Shown here piece after piece: positions 40,009-48,880 of a stretch of DNA of 64,000 nt. The notes beneath the pieces are model-generated. The model saw only the letters and a list, made by a program, of their open reading frames with translations. It did no database searches and was not told the DNA's origin. The DNA is taken from the NCBI GenBank assembly GCA_964502735.1, contig CAZCYD010000005.1, forward strand, positions 1 to 64,000, given 5' to 3'. This DNA is from JACKAN01 sp964502735. GTDB taxonomy: Bacteria > Bdellovibrionota > Bdellovibrionia > Bdellovibrionales > UBA1609. Made by a program: the position numbers and the translations under genes. Numbering within the stretch: the first letter of the stretch is position 1; each line of letters begins with the position of its first letter.

Positions 40009-41096
40009 ACAGAGTCCCAACCCCATATCCAGAGAGGAATTGGAAATATCTTTTCAAGCATTTGTGTGGTTTCGAAATCAAAACTTTGTAGTTCAGAGGC
40101 TTTGTACGGCCCGAATAAAAGTTTAACAATATCTTTTTCGTTTTGAGTTCTAAACATATGGCCGGAGTGACCAACAATGTAATCGGTGCCATTAAACTCT
40201 AAAGCAAAGTCTTCATGCCCAAGATACCGGGCATATCTTTTAATTTTAAAGAATAAATCCCTAGTATTGATGATTTTGATCATCCCTAAGTATCCTTTGT
40301 TTATAAGAGCTCCTCTGTCCGTGGCTTGACGAATAAGATTGGTTGAACTCGGATGAGTTATAAGCGTAAGGGGAGTGGATTTCTGTCTTTGAATTTCAGA
40401 TATAAGGGCAAGGATTTTGGAAACTTTTCCGCCCCATTCGTGAATATAATTAGACAAATCAGCTCCTCTACCTTCCACAGCGTAGGCAAGAAGGTGATTG
40501 TTTTGATCCCATGCTGTAAAGAGTTGGCTATTAGGAATTTTTAGGTATTTATTTATATCGGAGGTAGTTCTCAAAGTGCCCATGCTGTGTTGATTGTAAA
40601 GTCTTAAGAGAGATTGGGGATCAACCATTTTTGAAGAAAGAAACTTGAGTCCATTGTATTCTGACTCAATTTGCGAATTAAAAATGATAGCGGTTTCACT
40701 TCCTGCGAGTTCAAAGCCTAACCTTCTGTAGAAGTCAAAAATGTCAGTCCACAAAATAGCAAAATCCGCATTTTGTATTTTAGCTTGATCTAGGCAATCT
40801 TTGAGAACTTTTGTGCTGTAGCCTCGATTTTGGTATTCGGGCAATGTTACAACACTACCAATAGCGGCCACCCTAAAAATAGCAATAGGGGTCTTTACCA
40901 ATAAAATTTTAACAACAGCGTGTGAAATAATCTTGCCGTCTTCTTCAATGATTCTAATATTGTGAAGGTTCTGAGTATTTATGGAAAGCGGGTATTCCTG
41001 TGAGATTGACCAACTCTCCTGTGGGCGCAACTGACTGTTAAGAAACGCTACGATTTTCTCGTATTCTTCTAGCTTAGGAACTCGGGGCGTACTCAT
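40005..41096 (-). CDS. GNAT-family N-acetyltransferase
   Basis: A 363-residue protein whose N-terminal half is a GNAT domain. The acetyl-CoA pyrophosphate loop region is SVVTLPEYQNRGYSTKVLKDCLDQA (residues about 81-105, with Gln/Arg-x-x-Gly-Tyr/Ala), followed by ADFAILWTDIFDFYRRLGFELAGS, in which FYxxxGF is the usual end of the fold. The C-terminal half (about 180-363) is a second, unrecognised domain. An overall plan resembling Eis/YitI-like acetyltransferases is possible. Substrate unknown. It overlaps the lipoprotein gene by 4 bp. Confidence 0.82.
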   Translation of the reverse strand: MSTPRVPKLEEYEKIVAFLNSQLRPQESWSISQEYPLSINTQNLHNIRIIEEDGKIISHAVVKILLVKTPIAIFRVAAIGSVVTLPEYQNRGYSTKVLKDCLDQAKIQNADFAILWTDIFDFYRRLGFELAGSETAIIFNSQIESEYNGLKFLSSKMVDPQSLLRLYNQHSMGTLRTTSDINKYLKIPNSQLFTAWDQNNHLLAYAVEGRGADLSNYIHEWGGKVSKILALISEIQRQKSTPLTLITHPSSTNLIRQATDRGALINKGYLGMIKIINTRDLFFKIKRYARYLGHEDFALEFNGTDYIVGHSGHMFRTQNEKDIVKLLFGPYKASELQSFDFETTQMLEKIFPIPLWIWGWDSV

Positions 41097-41184
41097 ATGT
41101 TTATATTACACGGGAAAGGCCATATATGGTTAAGTTGAGTAGGTAAAAAAGCAAAATCAAGACTCGACAAATAGCTCGATCAAG

Positions 41185-41213
41185 TTGACCAAAGACTAGG
41201 AATGGCTCATTAT
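41185..41213 (+). promoter_or_regulatory. Candidate promoter TTGACC-N17-CATTAT just before the DoxX-thi operon
   Basis: A -35 (41185-41190) and -10 (41208-41213) candidate would start transcription around 41220, next to the ATG at 41221. No Shine-Dalgarno sequence precedes that ATG. A leaderless transcript is therefore possible. No thiamine-pyrophosphate riboswitch was found here. Confidence 0.35.
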
Positions 41214-41220
41214 CACTTCT

Positions 41221-41703
41221 ATGTTTACAGCCTTTTTTGAGAGCTTTCGTTATGTCGGCCATATGTACCCTTTGGCAGTGTTAAGGGTTTTTGTGGGTTA
41301 TCAATTTATTCAATCTGCAATGTTGAAGATACAAGGGGATTATCTTATTCAGCCGAGATTGGCAGCAGAAATTAGCGAGTGGCTACCCCACAATCCGGCT
41401 CCAATTTGGTATAAAAATTTAGTTAGTGATCACGTCTTTGATAATTGGCAAATTTTTGCCTATTTCATTACATACTGTGAATTTTTAATTGGGCTTAGTT
41501 TTATATTTGGATTTATCGTGCGACCGGCGTCATTGCTGGCTCTATTCTTATCTATTAATTTTATTTTAAATAGTAGTCCTCATGTCGCTGATTTATACAA
41601 ACTGTATGCTGCCATTATATTTATTTTGATGTGGGCTGGAGCTGGTCGTTGTATGGGTTTTGATTACTTCTTTTTTAAAAGGCAACGTGGTATTTGGTGG
41701 TGA
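41221..41703 (+). CDS. DoxX-family membrane protein
   Basis: A 160-residue protein with four hydrophobic segments (about residues 16-33, 76-97, 100-116 and 122-139) and the DoxX pattern PLAVLRVFVGYQFIQSAMLKIQGD near the N-terminus and FGFIVRPASLLALFLSINFIL in the second half. The family is associated with membrane redox functions. It overlaps the thiamine-type binding protein gene by 10 bp, so it heads that transport operon. Why a DoxX protein would be coupled to this importer is unclear. Confidence 0.8.
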   Translation: MFTAFFESFRYVGHMYPLAVLRVFVGYQFIQSAMLKIQGDYLIQPRLAAEISEWLPHNPAPIWYKNLVSDHVFDNWQIFAYFITYCEFLIGLSFIFGFIVRPASLLALFLSINFILNSSPHVADLYKLYAAIIFILMWAGAGRCMGFDYFFFKRQRGIWW

Positions 41704-42734
41704 GATCTTCTTTCTGCAAAATTACTCCCATTCAGATAAGCCTAATTGTATTTGTGTTATTCGTATTGCCAGGATGTTGGGAAAAAAAAACGTCACCAGA
41801 AGTAACATGTCAACTTAAAGTATTAACCTATTCTTCATTCGCGAGTCTTCTTGGTCCAGGAAAAGATATAAGTGAGGCCTTTCGAATGCAAACAGGCTGT
41901 CGCCTCAGTTTTATTAAGTTTACTGAAAATTCAAAGGTTAAAACCTATATTAATGATCAAAAAAGAGACCTAGATGTTATAGTGGGTTTAGATCTTTTGA
42001 GTCTTATTGAGTTCCAGGACCTATCTGCATTTGTTCCTTATGAGTCCTTTTCGCAAGTGGATTTAGTTGACTCCATCAAGCCTTACTCTTCAGCGTATTT
42101 TGTTCCCATTGACTGGTCTCCACTTACAGTTATTAAGTCAATTAATAAGTCCAAAGACAATTCAAATTTATCGGAAGTTGTCATATTGAGGAATATACAG
42201 GATTGGCATTGGGGAAAGGACTCTTTAAGTTTGCAGGACCCTAGAGTAAGTACCACCGGCCTTTATTTTCTATGGTGGTGGAAGCAAAACTTAAATAAGT
42301 TTTTTAAATTTTCCTCAGTCCAGAGCTTATCTCCGTCGTGGTCGGCCTCTTATGGGCTTTTTCAAACAGAAAAGGTCTCATCAACTTTTACCTACTTAAC
42401 TTCTCTGCTTTATGAATGGGAAAAGAATGCGAGCAAACCCTTTGAGATCCTTGTAGATAATAGTGGTCATCCTTTGCAAGTCGAGTTTGTTGTAATTAGT
42501 AAAAAAAGTAAGAATCTGGCAGCGGCGCAAAAGTTTATAGACTTTTTACTTTCTCAGCAGGGACAAAGTCTTTTGGTTAACAAAAACTATATGCTGCCTT
42601 CGATAACAGGAATAGAATCTTCATTGCTTGTAAGTAGAATACCGACTGTGCCCCTTCTTGGAAAAACCAGTTTGGAAGAATTTCTTATGCAGAAACAGAC
42701 AGTTTTGCAAAAGTGGAAAAAGGCAAGTCAATAG
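41694..42734 (+). CDS. Thiamine-type ABC transporter substrate-binding lipoprotein
   Basis: Solute-binding protein with a signal ending LFVLPGC (lipobox), so it is membrane-anchored rather than free in the periplasm. The mature part begins with LKVLTYSSFASLLGPGKDISEAFRMQTGCRL, then DLDVIVGLDLLSL, matching TbpA/ThiB proteins in order. It has 346 residues. Three consecutive start options (TTG 41694, GTG 41697, GTG 41700) overlap the DoxX stop. The permease and ATPase genes follow. Substrate (thiamine, thiamine phosphates or a related compound) is inferred from similarity only. Confidence 0.83.
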   Translation: MVVRSSFCKITPIQISLIVFVLFVLPGCWEKKTSPEVTCQLKVLTYSSFASLLGPGKDISEAFRMQTGCRLSFIKFTENSKVKTYINDQKRDLDVIVGLDLLSLIEFQDLSAFVPYESFSQVDLVDSIKPYSSAYFVPIDWSPLTVIKSINKSKDNSNLSEVVILRNIQDWHWGKDSLSLQDPRVSTTGLYFLWWWKQNLNKFFKFSSVQSLSPSWSASYGLFQTEKVSSTFTYLTSLLYEWEKNASKPFEILVDNSGHPLQVEFVVISKKSKNLAAAQKFIDFLLSQQGQSLLVNKNYMLPSITGIESSLLVSRIPTVPLLGKTSLEEFLMQKQTVLQKWKKASQ

Positions 42735-42798
42735 CTGAATTTTTAGCACTCAAATAGAGGCGAGAGATGAGTGTAGGCTTATTTTTGAGGATTAAAGT

Positions 42799-44253
42799 TT
42801 GATTTTCCAAATAAGAATTTTTGTTTTTTTTATACTGTTAAGTCCAGTCATATTAATTTTATTTACACATTGGCCTCAATGGCCATTGGATTCAGAAACA
42901 CCTAAAATTTTATCTTTTACTTTCCTGCAAGCTTTACTGAGCGGGCTGTTTTCCACGCTATTGGGATTTATGGCAGCTTTTGGATTTATTATGAACACCA
43001 CGGGCAAAAAGGAGAGTGAACTCTGGGCGATGATCCCCAATTTTTTACCCACACTAATTGTTCTTATATCCTTCATGAGTTTTAGTCAAATTCTGAATCT
43101 TCGGATTGAAGGATTATGGGGGATAACAGTCACACATGCGTTAATTAATATTGGAGTTTCAGCAATTGTCTTGTCGAGAATTATGAAACAAAAAATTTTA
43201 TCTTGCCTAGAGCTTGTTTTTATTGAAGGAGCCAAAATTAAACAATGGATGCCACAAATTTTTCGACTTTTAATCAGTGATATTTTTTCTGTTTTTTTAT
43301 TTGTATTTTTTGTTAGTTTTACCAGCTTCAGTATCCCATTAATTTTAGGAAAAGGGAATCAAACAACGATTGAGGTTTTTATATATGAGCAGATTAAAAT
43401 TAATAATAACTGGGGTATGGCAACATCCCTATTAATATTAGAACTCACAGCTTTGTTTGTAATGAGTCTTCTCGTGTGGAAAAGAGCAGCCCCTCTTTCA
43501 GAAGCAAGAGAGGGTTCACGACTTTGGAACTTTAGAGGATTGGCATGGATAGCCTACCTACCTTTGATGGTTATTCTGTGGGGATTAACAATGGAAACAT
43601 TGAGTGGGTTGTCTCAACTTGAAAAGATAAGTGAGCACATAGTTGATATTTTAAGAGCCGGTCTATGGACTTTATTCATTAGCTTTGCCACGTCTATCAC
43701 TTCGATGTTGATAATGATTTTTATTCTTGCCGCCAAGCCAGACGGATTTTTGGGGCGATACCTCTATGGAATTGGGGTGCCCAGTACAGTATTAGTGGGT
43801 TATTCTTTGGTGAGTTTAAATATGTATCCTTCAAATAGTGTGGCTTCTATTATGATGGTGATAGCTCTCACACTTATTTTTATTCCTTCTCTTTTTCGGT
43901 TGACGGTATTTGACTCGTATAAGCAGTTAAATACAGATATTTTTGTGGCTCAAAGTCTCGGAGCCAGTGAAGGGAAAACTTTTTTTCATGTGATAATTCC
44001 TCAAATGCTACGACAAATAGTCCTTGTGGGTCAGATAGCTGGTTTTTGGGCTTGTGGAGAGTTTGCATTAAGTTCTATCTTTACTGATGAGTCTTTTACT
44101 TTGGCATTGATTACGAAAGATTTTATGGGCAGTTATTATTTGGGGTTAGCTATGCTCATGATTTGGCTTATGCTCTTAGTTGGAGCTTTTAATTTTTATT
44201 TGGTAAAGGGAGTTGGAATTGTCTTTAGTCACTGGATTAATAAAAGATTATAA
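42799..44253 (+). CDS. Thiamine-type ABC transporter permease
   Basis: A 484-residue fused permease (two BPD_transp_1 modules) of the ThiP/FbpB type. About twelve membrane helices are visible. EAA-type loops occur at residues about 139-155 (ELVFIEGAKIKQWMPQIF) and 385-401 (VAQSLGASEGKTFFHVIIPQML), where the second matches the consensus better. The start is a TTG at 42799, 64 bp after the binding-protein stop. The 3' end overlaps the ATPase gene by 41 bp, indicating tight coupling. Confidence 0.85.
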   Translation: MIFQIRIFVFFILLSPVILILFTHWPQWPLDSETPKILSFTFLQALLSGLFSTLLGFMAAFGFIMNTTGKKESELWAMIPNFLPTLIVLISFMSFSQILNLRIEGLWGITVTHALINIGVSAIVLSRIMKQKILSCLELVFIEGAKIKQWMPQIFRLLISDIFSVFLFVFFVSFTSFSIPLILGKGNQTTIEVFIYEQIKINNNWGMATSLLILELTALFVMSLLVWKRAAPLSEAREGSRLWNFRGLAWIAYLPLMVILWGLTMETLSGLSQLEKISEHIVDILRAGLWTLFISFATSITSMLIMIFILAAKPDGFLGRYLYGIGVPSTVLVGYSLVSLNMYPSNSVASIMMVIALTLIFIPSLFRLTVFDSYKQLNTDIFVAQSLGASEGKTFFHVIIPQMLRQIVLVGQIAGFWACGEFALSSIFTDESFTLALITKDFMGSYYLGLAMLMIWLMLLVGAFNFYLVKGVGIVFSHWINKRL

Positions 44254-44851
44254 TGGATTTCGTTTAGAAATTCCCGCAATGGAAATACCAGATGAGGGCA
44301 TTACAGTACTTTGGGGGCCTTCAGGGGCAGGTAAAACGAGTTTGTTCCGTAACCTCATTGGTCTTGAGGACTGTAAGGGCTTATCATGGTCTTTTCAGGG
44401 AATGAATCTTATGAACCTACCGATTGCCGAAAGACGGCTAGGGGTCGTCTTGCAAAACTTTGGATTATTTCCGCACATGACAGCAAAGCAAAATGTAAAA
44501 TTTGGTGCTCAGGCCAGGAAGGTTATGAATTCTGAGGCGAAGATGTCGATTTTGAGAGAATCTTTAAATTTAGAAAACTGTTGGCATCGAAATGTTAAGG
44601 TTCTTTCAGTTGGTGAACAGCAAAGGGTAGCATTAGCTAGAGCCGTAATTGGTGATCCTGTTTTTTTATTTTTAGATGAACCTTTTTCAGCTTTAGATGA
44701 AAAAAACAAGCAAGAAGCCAGGTCCTTATTAAAAAAATTAGTAAGAGAGAAAAAAATACCTACGCTGCTGATAACTCATGATAAAGCCGATGTTGAGTAT
44801 CTGGCAGATCACATTATAAGAATTAATAATGGGCAAATAATAGAGCTCTAA
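44213..44851 (+). CDS. Thiamine-type ABC transporter ATPase
   Basis: A 212-residue ABC ATPase. Walker A is GPSGAGKTSLFR (about residues 33-44), the Q-loop VVLQNFGLFPHM, the signature LSVGEQQRVALARA, Walker B FLFLDEPFSALD and the H-loop ITHDKADVEYLAD. The signature reads LSVGE instead of LSGGQ, which is a small departure. It lacks any C-terminal regulatory domain, as ThiQ does. The TTG start lies 41 bp inside the permease gene. Energises the importer formed with the two preceding genes. Confidence 0.88.
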   Translation: MELSLVTGLIKDYNGFRLEIPAMEIPDEGITVLWGPSGAGKTSLFRNLIGLEDCKGLSWSFQGMNLMNLPIAERRLGVVLQNFGLFPHMTAKQNVKFGAQARKVMNSEAKMSILRESLNLENCWHRNVKVLSVGEQQRVALARAVIGDPVFLFLDEPFSALDEKNKQEARSLLKKLVREKKIPTLLITHDKADVEYLADHIIRINNGQIIEL

Positions 44852-44958
44852 AAGCCAATTAAGACGTTTTTATGGAAAAAATTATTTGTTTACATGAAAA
44901 AATGACGTAATTCCTTTTAGGTCTTGAACTCAATTCTAGCAAATTATAAGACGTTGCA

Positions 44959-45378
44959 ATGGTTATTTTAAGGTGGTGTTTGGGATTAGTGCTGTTTTTT
45001 TCTTTTTTGCCAGATTTGTGGGCCCAGCTTTACACTTGTAATTACACTCTCAAAAAATCGGGCGAGGTTGATGAAATTCGTTTTGTCTCAAGTTCTAAAC
45101 ATAAAAAAGGCACACATTACTTTGTTTTAGCGGATCAGCCTTATTATGCAGATGCAAGAAATGGCTTCGCCCATGAGTTTTACAGTCTGAAATATTCTGG
45201 TTTATTCACTCGTCTAACGGGAAGCCTTCATGATTATTGGTATATCATAAACAACTATACAGCGTTTGTGATGCTAACCTCAGAAAACACCGTAGACAGT
45301 GTAGGGGTCGTGAGATGGCAAGAGCCCATTGGAGCTGATAATCCCGTTGAATCCTGTTTTTTAATTAATCGAAATTAA
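44959..45378 (+). CDS. Small secreted protein, unknown function
   Basis: A 139-residue protein with a signal peptide (residues 1-22, ending LWA before QLYTCNYT). The mature part is strand-rich and contains two Cys residues (LYTCNYTL and ESCFLINRN) that could form a disulfide linking the ends. No family is recognised. It overlaps the convergent adenosine deaminase gene by 14 bp. Its own promoter region upstream (44852-44958) is AT-rich. Confidence 0.7.
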   Translation: MVILRWCLGLVLFFSFLPDLWAQLYTCNYTLKKSGEVDEIRFVSSSKHKKGTHYFVLADQPYYADARNGFAHEFYSLKYSGLFTRLTGSLHDYWYIINNYTAFVMLTSENTVDSVGVVRWQEPIGADNPVESCFLINRN

Positions 45379-46360
45379 AGCGGCTTTTCTTTTCCTTAGG
45401 AATGAAACTGGCTTTTAAGGCAATTCTGTTGCAATGGCGGAACTCTTCTTCCGTAAAGCCATGCATATCCTGTAACAACTTGTATTCGTGGGTTAAATTG
45501 ATATTAAAAATTCCAGGGTCATCAGAGTTGATGGTTGTTAACACACCGGACTCCATTAACTTGCGAAAGGGGTGATCTTTCAAATTTTTTACGGCGCTAG
45601 TTAGCCAATTGCTAGTGGGACAAAGTTCAAGTACAACACCCTGTTTTTTTACATACTCCATTGTTTCGGGGTCGCGGTGAATTTGTAAGCCGTGCCCAAT
45701 TCTTTGGGCGCCCAAGTAGTCAATAGCTTCTCTTACATAGCGTGGGGCATTGGGAACATCGGCTTCACCACTGTGTACGGTTATTCCTAAGCCCAGCTTC
45801 CGAGCCCTTTCAAACAGGGGAGCAAAAGGCTTAGAGTCAAAACCAACTTCGTTATCAGCAAGATCTACACCTACAAAGGTGTCGAGATTGTCAAAGGCAA
45901 AAGAGAAGACTTTATTGGCCACATCCACAGAGAAAATTCTCTGAGCAATACAAATTAAGCCGACGGCCATTTGAAATTCTTTTTCAGCTCTTTCGCAGCC
46001 GCGAACAATGGCATTATGAGCCTTTTGAAAGTTCAAAGTTTTGTGCCCATCAACTATAAATGAAGGAGCGTACCGGAGTTCAAGAACGCGAATGCCTTCG
46101 TTATGAGCGTCCTCGCAGGCTTCAAATGCTAGTCTCTCGACGATCTCTTCGGAGAACCACAGTTTTTGGGTGTCGAGAAATTTATTGAGGACGGACCCCA
46201 AGTCCTCCATAGGTTCAGTAATTAAGAATTTATTTTGGAAAGCTTCATCAGAGGGGAGGTTTATCCCAATTTGAGGGGCAAGCTCCTTAATGGTGCTGTG
46301 TCTAACACAGAGTTCTAAATGACGGTGAAGTTCAACTTTTGGTAGTTTTTGTAAATCCAT
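45365..46360 (-). CDS. add: Adenosine deaminase
   Basis: Hydrolytic deamination of adenosine to inosine in purine salvage. Zinc ligands and catalytic residues are visible: LHRHLE (HxH, about residues 11-16), HSGEAD with His and the catalytic Glu, RIGHGLQ with the His, and SDDPGIFN with the metal-ligand Asp. About 331 residues from the ATG at 46360; a GTG at 46402 would add 14 residues with no homologous sequence, so I prefer the ATG. The family could also accept adenine, but the HSGE and SDDP motifs do not discriminate. Confidence 0.9.
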   Translation of the reverse strand: MDLQKLPKVELHRHLELCVRHSTIKELAPQIGINLPSDEAFQNKFLITEPMEDLGSVLNKFLDTQKLWFSEEIVERLAFEACEDAHNEGIRVLELRYAPSFIVDGHKTLNFQKAHNAIVRGCERAEKEFQMAVGLICIAQRIFSVDVANKVFSFAFDNLDTFVGVDLADNEVGFDSKPFAPLFERARKLGLGITVHSGEADVPNAPRYVREAIDYLGAQRIGHGLQIHRDPETMEYVKKQGVVLELCPTSNWLTSAVKNLKDHPFRKLMESGVLTTINSDDPGIFNINLTHEYKLLQDMHGFTEEEFRHCNRIALKASFIPKEKKSRFNFD

Positions 46361-46425
46361 GCTGAGCAGCTTAATCTTTTTTCTAGCAAAGGGCAACGTC
46401 ACTTTGGCTCAGGGTTGCCAAAGCG

Positions 46426-46470
46426 CCTACTTAGTAGGTATTTTAGCCTACTAGATTTTAGCCGACTAAA
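46426..46470. promoter_or_regulatory. CCTAC-N3-GTAGG inverted repeat and duplicated TTTTAGCCKACTARA upstream of transketolase
   Basis: CCTAC (46426-46430) and GTAGG (46434-46438) form an inverted repeat. They are followed by a near-perfect 15-bp direct repeat (46441-46455 and 46456-46470), ending 17 bp before the transketolase ATG. It could be an operator array; it sits close enough to the start codon to block translation or transcription. The regulator is unknown. Confidence 0.4.
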
Positions 46471-46486
46471 TTAAAAAGGAAGTTTT

Positions 46487-48544
46487 ATGTCGATTCAACC
46501 CCTCCATATAGAAAATAAACTCTCTAAAGATTACCTTGTTACTCCTCGCTTCTCCTTAAACGCTAAATTAAAAAGTGGCGAGACATTGAGCCTTCCTGAC
46601 CCTAAAGCGATTAGAGCCCTCGTGGCTTTAATGGACATGCAAGCTGTTATGGGAGGGGCCGCTAGTCATTGGGGAGGGCCTGCAGCTTTTGCTGAACTTA
46701 TGTCTGCTGCACACGGATACATGTTTCATGTTGCAAAAACTAAGGGAGGAGCTTGGTTTGATCATTTCCATTTCGTTAATGATGCGGGCCACTGTGAGAA
46801 CGGACTTTATGCCTTAAAAGCTAACTATGAAATGGCAAATCTCAATATTGAAAAACTAAAGGGGTTTCGCTCAATAGAGAGTAGATTGACTGGCCACGGT
46901 GAGGCTCATTTATTTCCACAGGGTGTTTATATTAGTAATGGTCCGTTAGGTTCAGCCCTGGCTCAAGCACAAGGCTTAGCTGCCGCCGATGCTATAGTCA
47001 AAAGTTCGAGAGTGACGATGGTTGCAATCTCAGACGGGGCTTGTATGGAAGGAGAAGCGAGAGAAGCTTTGGCCTCTATACCCGGCTTAGCAAAAAATAA
47101 TAAGCTCGCCCCCTTTGTAATGATAGTGAGTGACAACAACACAAAATTGAGTGGACGCATAGACACAGATGCATTTTCCATGTCACCTACATTTAGTAGC
47201 CTAAAAGAATTGGGTTGGGAGGTTCTCCACTTGGAGTTAGGGAATGACCTCCCGTCGTGCTTACACGCCATTGAAAGTGCAGTAGAGATGGCAAGTCGCA
47301 CTCCTGGTAAGCCAGTGGCTATTCACGCTAAAACAATTAAGGGCTTTGGTGTGAAATCTACAGAGTCGTCTAATTCAGGAGGGCATGGGTTCCCAGTGAA
47401 GCACCCAAAGGACTTAAAAGCCTTTTTACAAGAGATCTATTCTGAAGAGAGCTTGCCTGAAATCATGCTGCAATGGTGTGAGAGCATGGTTGGTGAGGCA
47501 CAGAATAAGGAACAAAAAAGCGCAAACAGAAAAGAGGAGGCTTCCTCTGTTGTTTTAAATACTCCAAGCGAAAAGGTGCAGGTGGGTGTGGCAAAGGCCC
47601 TGATTGAAATGAGAACGCAAGGTTATCCCATCATCTCGGTAACTTCCGATTTACCCGACTCCACAGGAGTTGGGAATTTTCGCAAAGCTTTTCCTGATGA
47701 ACAATTGGATGTGGGAGTGGCAGAATCGAATATGATTAGCTTAGCGATTGGATTGTCGAAGCAGGGCTTTATTCCTGTTGTAGACACATTTGCTCAATTT
47801 GGTGTCACAAAAGGAGCCCTACCTTTAATTATGTCGGCCTTGTCGCAAGGTCCAGTGATAGCTATATTTTCTCATGCAGGCTTTCAGGATGCCGCAGATG
47901 GGGCCTCTCACCAGGCTTTGAGTTATTTTGCTATGACAAGTGCAATACCTCACACAGACACTTATGTCCTCAGCTGTAGTGGCGAGGCCGAAAAGTTGGT
48001 GGCCCAGGCTATAAAAGATTTTGCCAGCGATAGAAGAGCGGGAAGGGTGCCTCATTCAAAAATATTCTTTTTGGGTCGAGAAAACTTTCCTCGTTGGATT
48101 CAGTCTGAAGATGAAACCTATAAACTGGGAAAAGCCAGCATTGTTCTAGATAATTCACTTCAGTTCGAAAAGTGTATAACGATGGTGGCAACGGGAGCCC
48201 CGCTGTTTAACTGTCTTGCCGCTGCAGAGACTTTAGTTCAGAAATCTATTGGTTCTATAATTGTAAATCCTGGAAGAATTAACTCTGTGGATATAGAACC
48301 TTTTGAGGTGGCATTAAAAAAATCTGAAGGACGAATTTTAACAGTGGAAGATCATCAGGTTGTGGGTGGTATGGGCGCTCTTATAACACATGCTTTGGCT
48401 CAAGTTGGATTAATTAAAAAGGTTAAATCTTTGGGAGTGGCTGGAGAGTTTGGGCAGAGTGCTTATACGGCAGAGGACCTCTATATCAAACATAAACTTG
48501 ATAGAGCCTCGATTGCAAAGGCCGCAGAAGATTTGCTTTTGTGA
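46487..48544 (+). CDS. tkt: Transketolase
   Basis: ThDP enzyme of the pentose-phosphate pathway, here also a likely source of the erythrose 4-phosphate used by DAHP synthase. The N-terminal part has HFHFVNDAGHCENGLYAL, VAISDGACMEGEAREAL and GRIDTDAF; a middle PYR domain begins near residue 345 with VSVTSDL-like ISVTSDLPDSTGVGNF and contains FIPVVDTFAQFGVTKGAL; the C-terminal domain ends near 680. It has 685 residues, slightly longer than the 660-665 usual. An AAGGA ribosome-binding site precedes the ATG. The N-terminal domain is diverged from E. coli TktA. Confidence 0.87.
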   Translation: MSIQPLHIENKLSKDYLVTPRFSLNAKLKSGETLSLPDPKAIRALVALMDMQAVMGGAASHWGGPAAFAELMSAAHGYMFHVAKTKGGAWFDHFHFVNDAGHCENGLYALKANYEMANLNIEKLKGFRSIESRLTGHGEAHLFPQGVYISNGPLGSALAQAQGLAAADAIVKSSRVTMVAISDGACMEGEAREALASIPGLAKNNKLAPFVMIVSDNNTKLSGRIDTDAFSMSPTFSSLKELGWEVLHLELGNDLPSCLHAIESAVEMASRTPGKPVAIHAKTIKGFGVKSTESSNSGGHGFPVKHPKDLKAFLQEIYSEESLPEIMLQWCESMVGEAQNKEQKSANRKEEASSVVLNTPSEKVQVGVAKALIEMRTQGYPIISVTSDLPDSTGVGNFRKAFPDEQLDVGVAESNMISLAIGLSKQGFIPVVDTFAQFGVTKGALPLIMSALSQGPVIAIFSHAGFQDAADGASHQALSYFAMTSAIPHTDTYVLSCSGEAEKLVAQAIKDFASDRRAGRVPHSKIFFLGRENFPRWIQSEDETYKLGKASIVLDNSLQFEKCITMVATGAPLFNCLAAAETLVQKSIGSIIVNPGRINSVDIEPFEVALKKSEGRILTVEDHQVVGGMGALITHALAQVGLIKKVKSLGVAGEFGQSAYTAEDLYIKHKLDRASIAKAAEDLLL

Positions 48545-48578
48545 TAATAAAAGTGAGATTTCCATGCGGAGGTCGAAC

Positions 48579-48815
48579 TCAAACCTCTTCCTTTTCGTTT
48601 TCTTTATGGGATTGTTTGGCTCCTTGATTCTCAGCTTCTTCAAGTTTTTCGTTCTTAGCGGAGGGGGTGACATCAATTTCGTCATCAGTAATGCCTTTTT
48701 TAAATCCCCGAATCGCTTGGCCTAAAGATTTACCTAAACCAGGTAGGCGGTTGGCACCAAATAGAACGACTATAATAAGGATTACTATTAAAATTTGCCA
48801 AATCGAAGGACTCAT
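48579..48815 (-). CDS. tatA: Sec-independent protein translocase component TatA/E
   Basis: A 78-residue protein: an N-terminal membrane helix (MSPSIWQILIVILIIVVLFG), then the hinge and amphipathic helix ANRLPGLGKSLGQAIRGFKKGI with the conserved Phe-Gly/Leu-Gly pattern, and a charged C-terminal tail. This is the pore-forming part of the twin-arginine export machine. It is co-directional with the PcnB-like gene 65 bp upstream. TatB/TatC are not in this window. Confidence 0.93.
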   Translation of the reverse strand: MSPSIWQILIVILIIVVLFGANRLPGLGKSLGQAIRGFKKGITDDEIDVTPSAKNEKLEEAENQGAKQSHKENEKEEV

Positions 48816-48880
48816 AAAATCTCCTTAAAAGTAGAGGCCCAAAAAAGAGGCCAATGTAGATCATGCCTCTTCACTTTATC

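Noticed and set aside
41097..41220. Thiamine-pyrophosphate riboswitch upstream of the thiamine-type importer
   Set aside because: I looked for the conserved CTGAGA and ACCTGA elements and found neither in this spacer.
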